From NCBI RefSeq assembly GCF_026168515.1, contig NZ_CP093443.1:1922001-1986000 (forward strand): a stretch of 64,000 nt of DNA, given 5' to 3'. Position 1 is the first letter of the stretch, and each line of letters begins with the position of its first letter. This DNA is from Brevibacterium spongiae (GTDB lineage: Bacteria > Actinomycetota > Actinomycetes > Actinomycetales > Brevibacteriaceae). Below, piece by piece: positions 58,567 to 64,000 of this stretch. The notes beneath the pieces were generated by a model. The model made no database searches, was not told the DNA's origin, and worked only from the letters and a program-made list of their open reading frames with translations. Position numbers and translations under genes: made by a program.

Positions 58567-59811
58567 TCAGACGGAGCGGAACGCGACGACGGCGTTGTGA
58601 CCGCCGAAGCCGAACGAGTTCGTGATCGCTGCGATATCGCCCGACGGAAGCTCAGCAGGAGTATCGCGCACGATGTTGATGCCAACGACCTTCGGATCGA
58701 CCTCGTCGATGTTGATGGTCGGGGGAGCGGTGCGGGTCTGCAGCGCCTTGACCGTGAGGATCGCCTCAACGGCACCCGTTCCACCGAGGAGGTGCCCGGT
58801 CATCGACTTCGTGGCCGACACCAGGGCATCGGAGACGTTGTCGCCGAGGAGTTCGCTGATGGCCAGCGACTCCGGGATGTCACCGACCGGCGTCGAGGTG
58901 GCGTGGGCATTGACGTGCTTGATATCAGAGGCGGTCAGCCCGCCGGCATCGAGTGCCTGCTGCATCGCAGCCAGCGCGTGCTTGCCCTCGGGCTCTCCAC
59001 CGGTGATGTGGTAAGCGTCATTCGAGATGCCCCAGCTGGCCACCTCGGCGTAGATCTTCGCCCCGCGCGCCTTCGCATGCTCCTCGGTCTCGAGGATGAG
59101 CGCACCCGATCCCTCGCCCATGACGAAGCCGTCACGGTCGACGTCATAGGGACGCGAAGCGGTCTCGGGGGAGTCTGTGCGACGCGACAGCGCCTGCATC
59201 GAATTGAACGCGGCGAGGGTGATGGGGTGGATCGCAGCTTCCGAACCGCCGGCGATGATGACGTCAGCACGGCCCGAGGCCAGCACATCGTAGGCGTGGC
59301 CGAGGCTCTCGGTCGATGAGGCACAGGCCGAGACGAGGGTCTGCACACCTGCGCGTGCCTTGAACTCCATGCCGATCGCCGCGGCCGGACCATTGGGCAT
59401 GAGCATGGGAACCGTGAGAGGCATGACCCGGCGGGGGCCTTCCTCCTGGAGGGTGTCCCAGGCATCGAGCAGAGTCCAGACGCCGCCGATTCCGGTGGCC
59501 CAGGAGACGGCGGTGCGCTCCGGGTCGGTCTCCTCGAGGCCGGCGTCGGCCATGGCTTCACGAGCGGAGATGAGGGCGAACTGGCTCGAGGGGTCGAGGC
59601 GCTTGGCCTGAACCCGCTTGAGATTGTCGGGCACGACCTGTGGGTCGACTTGTGCGGCGAAGTCCACGGCGAGGCCGTACTTCTCTGACCAATCGTTGTC
59701 CATCGTGTGGACGCCGGACGTGCCGGCGAGAATGGCTTCCCAAGTGGCATCGACAGTCGCGCCCAAGGGGGTTACCGCACCGATTCCGGTGACGACAACT
59801 TTAGATGTCAT
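58567..59811 (-). CDS. fabF: 3-oxoacyl-ACP synthase II (FabF/KasA)
   Basis: FabF extends acyl-ACP chains by condensation with malonyl-ACP. The 414-residue product has the catalytic triad Cys163 (SACASST), His303 (NAHATST) and His340 (SMTGHLLGG), and ends in NSFGFGGHNAVVAF. ATG 59811 is preceded by GAGG; further upstream codons in frame are not conserved. It is the last gene of the fabD-fabH-acpP-fabF operon, and a hairpin separates it from acpP. Confidence 0.96.
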   Translation of the reverse strand: MTSKVVVTGIGAVTPLGATVDATWEAILAGTSGVHTMDNDWSEKYGLAVDFAAQVDPQVVPDNLKRVQAKRLDPSSQFALISAREAMADAGLEETDPERTAVSWATGIGGVWTLLDAWDTLQEEGPRRVMPLTVPMLMPNGPAAAIGMEFKARAGVQTLVSACASSTESLGHAYDVLASGRADVIIAGGSEAAIHPITLAAFNSMQALSRRTDSPETASRPYDVDRDGFVMGEGSGALILETEEHAKARGAKIYAEVASWGISNDAYHITGGEPEGKHALAAMQQALDAGGLTASDIKHVNAHATSTPVGDIPESLAISELLGDNVSDALVSATKSMTGHLLGGTGAVEAILTVKALQTRTAPPTINIDEVDPKVVGINIVRDTPAELPSGDIAAITNSFGFGGHNAVVAFRSV

Positions 59812-59836
59812 GGTACAAACCTCGTCGATAGTGTGG

Positions 59837-59864
59837 ACACGGCCCGTCGGTGGACGGGCCGTGT
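59837..59864 (-). terminator. Intercistronic hairpin between acpP and fabF
   Basis: A perfect 12-bp stem (59837-59848 with 59853-59864) with a GGTG loop lies 15 nt after acpP. There is no T-run, so partial termination or mRNA stabilisation is more likely than a full stop. Confidence 0.7.
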
Positions 59865-59878
59865 TCGGCTGCTGTGGG

Positions 59879-60130
59879 TCAGGCTTCCTGAGCCTTGTTG
59901 ATGTAGTCGACAGCGTCCTGAACGGTGACGAGGTCCTTGACGTCGTCATCGGGGATCTTGACGCCGAACTTCTTTTCGGCGTTGACGACGATGGTCATCA
60001 TCGAGATCGAGTCGATGTCGAGGTCGTCGGTGAACGACTTGTCGGCTTCGACTGCTTCGACAGCCAGGCCGGTCTCTTCGTTGACGATCTCTGCGAGCCC
60101 AGCGAGGACTTCAGCTTCGGTGAATGCCAT
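59879..60130 (-). CDS. acpP: Acyl carrier protein
   Basis: ACP carries growing acyl chains on a phosphopantetheine arm. The 83-residue acidic product has the attachment Ser41 in DLDIDSISMM, helix II MTIVVNAEKKFGVKIPDDDV and a helix IV VQDAVDYINKAQ. GGAAAG precedes ATG 60130. It lies between fabH and fabF and is bracketed by stem-loops, consistent with a need for much higher ACP levels than of the enzymes. Confidence 0.97.
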   Translation of the reverse strand: MAFTEAEVLAGLAEIVNEETGLAVEAVEADKSFTDDLDIDSISMMTIVVNAEKKFGVKIPDDDVKDLVTVQDAVDYINKAQEA

Positions 60131-60207
60131 TTCTTTCCTACTTTCTGATTTCGGCCGAGGGTTTGTCGACCGTGTGAGGAACTTTTCGACGAGTGTCCCG
60201 CCGAATA

Positions 60208-60242
60208 TCTTAGGACATTCACGGAGTGTTTTCCGTGAATGG
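60208..60242 (-). promoter_or_regulatory. Stem-loop and possible internal promoter before acpP
   Basis: A perfect 10-bp stem (60217-60226 with 60233-60242) follows fabH by 7 nt, and a TAAGAT box (60213-60208 on the minus strand) lies directly after it, about 78 nt before acpP. The -35 region is weak. Confidence 0.45.
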
Positions 60243-60249
60243 GTGTGTC

Positions 60250-61251
60250 TCAGGGCAGGCGGACGACCTGCGCACCATAGACGAGGCCTGCTCCGAAGCC
60301 CATCTGCAGCGCGAGCCCCCCGCTGAGTTCGGGCTGTTCGCGCAGGAGACGTTCGGTGGCGAGCGGAATCGACGCCGCCGAGGTGTTTCCGTTGTCGGCG
60401 ATGTCACGGGCGATGACGACGGACTCCGGCAGCTTGAGCTGTTTGGCGAGTTCGTCGATGATGCGCATGTTCGCCTGGTGGGGGATGAACGCGGCGAGGT
60501 CCTCGGCTTCGATCCCGGAGGCGGCCAGGGCCTCCTTGGCCACCTCGGCGCCGTCCCAGACTGCCCAGCGGAACACTGTGGGTCCGTCCTGACGCAGCGT
60601 CGGGAACGGCAGGTCGCGGTCGTCGCGGATGTCGTAGAGCGAATCGGTCATCCGGATGGTCGACCAGTTCTCGCCCTTCGAACCCCACACGGTCTTCGAG
60701 ATGCCCGGCTCATCGGCCGAGGAGACCACTACCGCGCCGGCACCGTCACCGAGGATGAACGAGATCGACCGATCCTCGGGATCGATGACCTCGGAGAGCT
60801 TCTCGGCGCCGATGACCAGAACGTTGTCCATGGTTCCGGCACGCACCAGGGCATCGGCCTGGGAGATTCCGTAGCAGTACCCCGCACAGGCGGCGCTGAT
60901 GTCCCAAGCAGGCACCGGGCCCGTACCCAGTCGAGCGGTGAGTGCCGCCGCCGCGGACGGGGTGAAGTACTCGAAGGTGACGGTGGAGATGATGATTCCG
61001 CCGATGTCTTCGGGCTTGAGCCCCGACGAGGCGATGGCCTCGAGAGCGGCTTCCTCGCACATGTCGAGCACGCCGACGTCCTTGCTGGCCCGGCGCCGGG
61101 TGATGATGCCCGTGCGCTGACGGATCCACTCGTCCGAGGAGTTGATCGGACCGGCGATATCGTCATTGGTGACGAGGTTCTCCGCACGGTAGGCGCCGAT
61201 CCCGGCGATGCGGGAGAAGGTGCCGAGTTCGGCTGTTTTGAGTGTAGGCAT
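60250..61251 (-). CDS. fabH: 3-oxoacyl-ACP synthase III (FabH)
   Basis: FabH starts fatty-acid chains by condensing an acyl-CoA primer with malonyl-ACP; in actinobacteria it prefers branched primers. The 333-residue product has the triad Cys122 (AACAGYCYG), His258 (IPHQANMRI) and Asn289 (GNTSAAS), and the GAGLVYGAQVVRLP C-terminus. GGAAG precedes ATG 61251. It lies 17 bp after fabD. Confidence 0.96.
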   Translation of the reverse strand: MPTLKTAELGTFSRIAGIGAYRAENLVTNDDIAGPINSSDEWIRQRTGIITRRRASKDVGVLDMCEEAALEAIASSGLKPEDIGGIIISTVTFEYFTPSAAAALTARLGTGPVPAWDISAACAGYCYGISQADALVRAGTMDNVLVIGAEKLSEVIDPEDRSISFILGDGAGAVVVSSADEPGISKTVWGSKGENWSTIRMTDSLYDIRDDRDLPFPTLRQDGPTVFRWAVWDGAEVAKEALAASGIEAEDLAAFIPHQANMRIIDELAKQLKLPESVVIARDIADNGNTSAASIPLATERLLREQPELSGGLALQMGFGAGLVYGAQVVRLP

Positions 61252-61268
61252 GGGTCTTCCTTCGATTC

Positions 61269-62174
61269 TCAGGCGTGGGCTGCCGCGAACTCACGCGCGC
61301 CGTCGAGGTCGGCGGCTGATTTGATGGCGAATGTCTCTACGCCCTTCATGGCACGTCGGGCGATCCCGGCGAGTGTGCCGCCGGGGACGAGTTCGATCAT
61401 TCCGGTGACGCCGGAGTTCAGCAGGGTCTCCTGGCACAGATCCCACCGCACCGGGTTCGTGACCTGCTTGACGAGACGGTCGACGTATTCACGGCCGTCC
61501 GCGACTGCGCTTCCATCGGAATTGCTGAGGATGCGCACCTGCGGGTCCGAGACGTCCATCGCCGAGGCGGTGCTGGCGAGGTCCTCCGTCGCCGCAGCCA
61601 TGAAATCGGTGTGGAAAGCGCCGGCGACCGGCAGGGCGATGACGCGTGCGCGCTCCGGCGGGTTGTCCGCCAGCGCCTGCAGAGAGTCGAGGGAGCCGGC
61701 GGCGACGGTCTGGCCGCCGCCGTTGACATTGGCAGGGCTTGCGCCGGCGGCCTCGATGGCGGCGAGCACGTCTTCGGGCTGTCCGCCGACGACGGCGGAC
61801 ATGCCTGTCGGAGTCGCGGCTGCGGCGGCGGCCATGCCGTTGGCACGCACCGAGACGAAGCGCATGGCATCGGCGGGGGTGAAGATTCCAGCGATCTGTG
61901 CGGCTGCGATCTCACCGACCGAGTGTCCGGCGACGACGGCGGGTGTGACACCGAGTTCGGCGGCACAGGCGATCGCCGAGGCGACGAGCAGCGGCTGAGC
62001 CAGCGACGTGTCCTTGATCGTCTCGTCGTCGGATTCGGTGCCGTGCTGACGCAGATCGATCCCCGAGGCGGCCTGGAGTTCGTCGATCTGTGCTGAGAAG
62101 GCATCGAGTTCGAGGAAGGATGACAGGAAGCCGGATTTCTGGGCACCCTGGCCCGGGCAGGTGATTGCTAGCAC
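61269..62174 (-). CDS. fabD: Malonyl-CoA:ACP acyltransferase (FabD)
   Basis: FabD moves malonyl groups from CoA to ACP. The 301-residue product shows CPGQGAQ at residues 6-12, the nucleophile Ser85 in GHSVGE, the substrate Arg in FVSVRANGM (Arg110) and His188 in GAFHTDFM. The start is GTG 62174. It is the first enzyme gene of the operon and has its own likely promoter in the 54-bp gap after the regulator gene. Confidence 0.95.
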   Translation of the reverse strand: MLAITCPGQGAQKSGFLSSFLELDAFSAQIDELQAASGIDLRQHGTESDDETIKDTSLAQPLLVASAIACAAELGVTPAVVAGHSVGEIAAAQIAGIFTPADAMRFVSVRANGMAAAAAATPTGMSAVVGGQPEDVLAAIEAAGASPANVNGGGQTVAAGSLDSLQALADNPPERARVIALPVAGAFHTDFMAAATEDLASTASAMDVSDPQVRILSNSDGSAVADGREYVDRLVKQVTNPVRWDLCQETLLNSGVTGMIELVPGGTLAGIARRAMKGVETFAIKSAADLDGAREFAAAHA

Positions 62175-62204
62175 TCAGTTCTCTTTTCGTTGGGTTCCAG
62201 AGTC

Positions 62205-62232
62205 AATCTAATCGACTTCAGGCTGAAATCAA
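62205..62232 (-). promoter_or_regulatory. Predicted fabD operon promoter
   Basis: On the minus strand TTGATT (62232-62227) and TAGATT (62210-62205) are 16 bp apart and lie about 30 bp before fabD. The -35 box is inside the last codons of the regulator gene. Confidence 0.5.
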
Positions 62233-63428
62233 TGAGATTTGTCGCTGTTCGACAATACGCCGTCATCTGACAGTCGCCCATAGACCAATGCGATGTGGAT
62301 GACGAAGGCATCGCGAGACGTCGTCGGGTCGAGCCCGATGGCATCGGTGATCTTGCGCAGGCGATAGCGGACGGTGTTCGGATGCACCGACAGGGCTTTG
62401 GCCGTCGCTTCGAGCGACGAACCGAATTCGACATAGGCGCTGACGGTCTTCAGCAGCTGCCCCGTGCCCGAGGTCAGAGGCGCATAGTAGCGGTCGACGA
62501 GCTCGGTCAATGCCGCCTTGTCACCGGACAGCGCTCTTTCGGGCAGCAGATCGTTCGCCTTGACCGGGCGCGGTGAATCAGGGCGTGCGGTGGCGGCCTT
62601 GAGCGCCCGGATCGCAGCCTTCGCGGAGGTGGCTGCCTCGGCGAGGGCCGGGACGGTCGGACCGACGATGACCTCGGACGGTCCGAAGCAGTCGGAGAGG
62701 TCCTCGACGGCGTCATCGACCTCGGTGACACCGCCGAGGACGATGAGCAGGCGATTGTCGTGTATGCCGACGAGGGCGTCGTCGGCCCATCTGCTGGCTT
62801 TGCGGCGGATCCCGTCGAGGCCCTTCTTCGCCGAACGCTGTGGGGCGCGACCGACGATGACGCAGACGGGACCCTCGGACTGCCAGCCGAAGGCCGCGGT
62901 GCGGCTGGCGAGCTCATCGACGGAGTCTCCACGGACCAGCGCGTCGATGACCATCGCCTCGAGCCGGGCGTCCCAGCTGCCGCGGGCCTCGGCAGCGCGG
63001 GCATAGACATCGGCGGCGGCGAACGCGACCTCACGCGAATAGACGAGCACAGCTTCGCGCAGGGCCGGCTGTTCGACGGGTCGGGCAATGTCCGGAACAC
63101 GCTCCTCGACGACCTGGACGACGATCTTGAGCAGCTGCAGGGTCTGCTGCAGGCTGATGGCGCGCACGAGATCGCGGGGAGCGGTCTTGAACAGGTCGGA
63201 GACCACACGCAGGTTCTTATCGGGCTTGCGGTACCAGTCGACGAATGAGGAGATGCCCGATTGGGCGAGCAGGCCGACCCACGAACGGTCGGAGGACGAC
63301 ATCGCCCGATACCAGGGCAGCTGAGTCTCGAGCCTCTGCAGAGTCACCGACGACAGGACGCCGACTCCCGCACGCAGGCGACGAGCGGTTTCGGCGCGAC
63401 GGCGCAGGGACTCAGCATCAGACATCAT
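62229..63428 (-). CDS. fasR: PucR-type transcriptional regulator of fatty-acid synthesis (FasR-like)
   Basis: The 399-residue product matches the FasR-like regulators that lie upstream of fabD in Streptomyces and relatives and activate the fab operon. It has an N-terminal effector region and a C-terminal PucR-type helix-turn-helix (SSLEATAKALSVHPNTVRYRLRKITDAIGLDP, about residues 345-376). No ribosome-binding site is obvious at ATG 63428. On the minus strand TTGACA (63468-63463) lies upstream with a TAAAGT box (63441-63436) at a long 21-bp spacing. Naming it fasR rests on domain and context. Confidence 0.85.
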   Translation of the reverse strand: MMSDAESLRRRAETARRLRAGVGVLSSVTLQRLETQLPWYRAMSSSDRSWVGLLAQSGISSFVDWYRKPDKNLRVVSDLFKTAPRDLVRAISLQQTLQLLKIVVQVVEERVPDIARPVEQPALREAVLVYSREVAFAAADVYARAAEARGSWDARLEAMVIDALVRGDSVDELASRTAAFGWQSEGPVCVIVGRAPQRSAKKGLDGIRRKASRWADDALVGIHDNRLLIVLGGVTEVDDAVEDLSDCFGPSEVIVGPTVPALAEAATSAKAAIRALKAATARPDSPRPVKANDLLPERALSGDKAALTELVDRYYAPLTSGTGQLLKTVSAYVEFGSSLEATAKALSVHPNTVRYRLRKITDAIGLDPTTSRDAFVIHIALVYGRLSDDGVLSNSDKSH

Positions 63429-63498
63429 GGATATGACTTTAGATGATTGCTCTGAAGTTCGTTGTCAACGACATACAAACAGTTGGAATTGAAGACAA

Positions 63499-63531
63499 AT
63501 ATGGCCGGAGTCTTGGAGACTCCGGCCATAT
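63499..63531 (-). terminator. Terminator of aceE
   Basis: A perfect 15-bp stem (63499-63513 with 63517-63531) and 3-nt loop, followed on the minus strand by TTGTCTTC, lies 47 nt after the aceE stop and before fasR. Confidence 0.85.
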
Positions 63532-63577
63532 CGGCACTCAGTGCCGCCGCAGCAGTGGCGGAAGTGATCTCAGCTGA

Positions 63578-64000
63578 TCAGGCTCCTGCACCCTCGGTTG
63601 AGCCCGAGCTTCCCGCCCGGACATCGTCGAGCTGGTACTTCTTCGCCGCCTCGGCGGCCTTCTCCGGTCCGATCTTGCCGGTGTCGGCCAGCGAGATGAG
63701 CGCCTGCGTGACGACGGACGGACCGTCGACGAGGTAGTACCGGCGCGCCGCGGGGCGAGTGTCCGAGATCGCGTAGCCGTCGGTGCCCAGCGACGTGAAG
63801 TGGGTCGGCACGTACTGGCGGATCTGGTCGGGCACTGCACGCATGTAGTCCGAGGTGGCGATGACCGGGCCTTCGGTCTCGGCCATCTTCTCGGTCACAT
63901 ACGGCACACGCGGTTCGGCATCGGGGTTCTTCAGCCGGTCGTTCTCGGCGTCGAGCCCATCACGGCGCAGCTCGGTCCACGACGTCACCGACCACACGTC
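63578..64000 (-). CDS. aceE: Pyruvate dehydrogenase E1 component, homodimeric type (3' end only)
   Basis: The last 141 codons of aceE lie in the window and the gene continues past the right edge. AceE is the thiamine-diphosphate E1 subunit that decarboxylates pyruvate for acetyl-CoA formation. The visible part begins in the conserved VWSVTSWTELRRDG segment and includes PVIATSDYMRAVPDQIRQYVP and FTSLGTDGYAISDTRPAARRYY, which is the C-terminal domain of the AceE type. A short tail rich in Gly, Ser and Ala ends it. Confidence 0.95.
   Translation of the reverse strand, partial: DVWSVTSWTELRRDGLDAENDRLKNPDAEPRVPYVTEKMAETEGPVIATSDYMRAVPDQIRQYVPTHFTSLGTDGYAISDTRPAARRYYLVDGPSVVTQALISLADTGKIGPEKAAEAAKKYQLDDVRAGSSGSTEGAGA

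Noticed and set aside
58202-58600. 132-codon frame across the repeats after DUF3145
   Set aside because: It is driven by the GGTGCC and GCACACG repeats and runs into the end of fabF on the other strand.
60226-61998. 590-codon plus-strand frame opposite fabH and fabD
   Set aside because: Both minus-strand genes have intact catalytic residues; the plus-strand product is a low-complexity shadow.

Overview
The window is a gene-dense, high-GC (about 65% by eye) bacterial chromosome segment with about 65 protein genes, four tRNA genes, and no rRNA, insertion sequence, prophage or CRISPR array. Gene content points to an actinobacterium of the order Micrococcales, most likely Brevibacterium or a close relative. 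The basis is a DUF3145 protein beside a fasR-fabD-fabH-acpP-fabF cluster, an AceE-type pyruvate dehydrogenase, a gluABCD-type glutamate transporter, frequent GTG/TTG starts and many 4-nt start/stop overlaps. The genus is an inference from content and was not tested by alignment.

Layout. 1-1104: end of a membrane protein, rsfS and a histidine phosphatase. 1176-2318: a glycosyltransferase. 2441-8324: a complete Mrp Na+/H+ antiporter operon with MrpA and MrpB fused. 8417-11086: AlkB, an alpha/beta hydrolase and an FAD reductase. 11239: tRNA-Ala(CGC). 11427-14065: GH1 beta-glucosidase plus an MFS transporter. 14701-18013: a three-gene carnitine-degradation operon (XRE-TetR regulator, dehydrocarnitine cleavage enzyme, carnitine dehydrogenase-thioesterase), divergent from a PLP decarboxylase-like gene. 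19605-24410: YczE-type protein, YggS, an ACR3/BASS-type carrier, and an Ada-AlkA and Ogt alkylation-repair pair. 24524: tRNA-Ala(GGC). 24939-25804: a long partly AT-rich gap. 25805-32755: tandem stress protein, hydrolase, small membrane proteins, MFS and POT transporters, and a CPBP protein. 32845-41880: a molybdenum cofactor and molybdate-uptake region (two moeA genes, moeB-rhodanese, moaD, moaA, moaC, moaE, HTH-TOBE protein, modA, fused modBC). 41910-46979: acyl-CoA ligase and gluABCD. 47079-50510: GNAT protein, gluQ, a glycosyltransferase without a conventional start, and a DMT transporter. 50746: tRNA-Asn. 50925-55989: luciferase-like monooxygenase, small membrane and secreted proteins, MFS pump, and a degenerate EAL plus DICT protein. 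56082-56786: tRNA-Met with a partial copy of its 3' end about 600 bp downstream. 57505-64000: DUF3145, the fatty-acid synthesis operon with its PucR-type regulator, and the 3' end of aceE.

How genes work together. The molybdenum region covers cofactor synthesis from GTP (MoaA, MoaC), sulfur delivery and molybdopterin formation (MoeB, MoaD, MoaE), metal insertion (MoeA) and molybdate import (ModA, ModBC). The carnitine operon oxidises L-carnitine to 3-dehydrocarnitine, cleaves it with acetyl-CoA and releases betaine. The fab operon supplies type II fatty-acid synthesis next to the enzyme complex that makes acetyl-CoA. Several of the wider convergent gene junctions contain short degenerate tandem repeats or large palindromes, which is the most unusual sequence-level pattern seen here.
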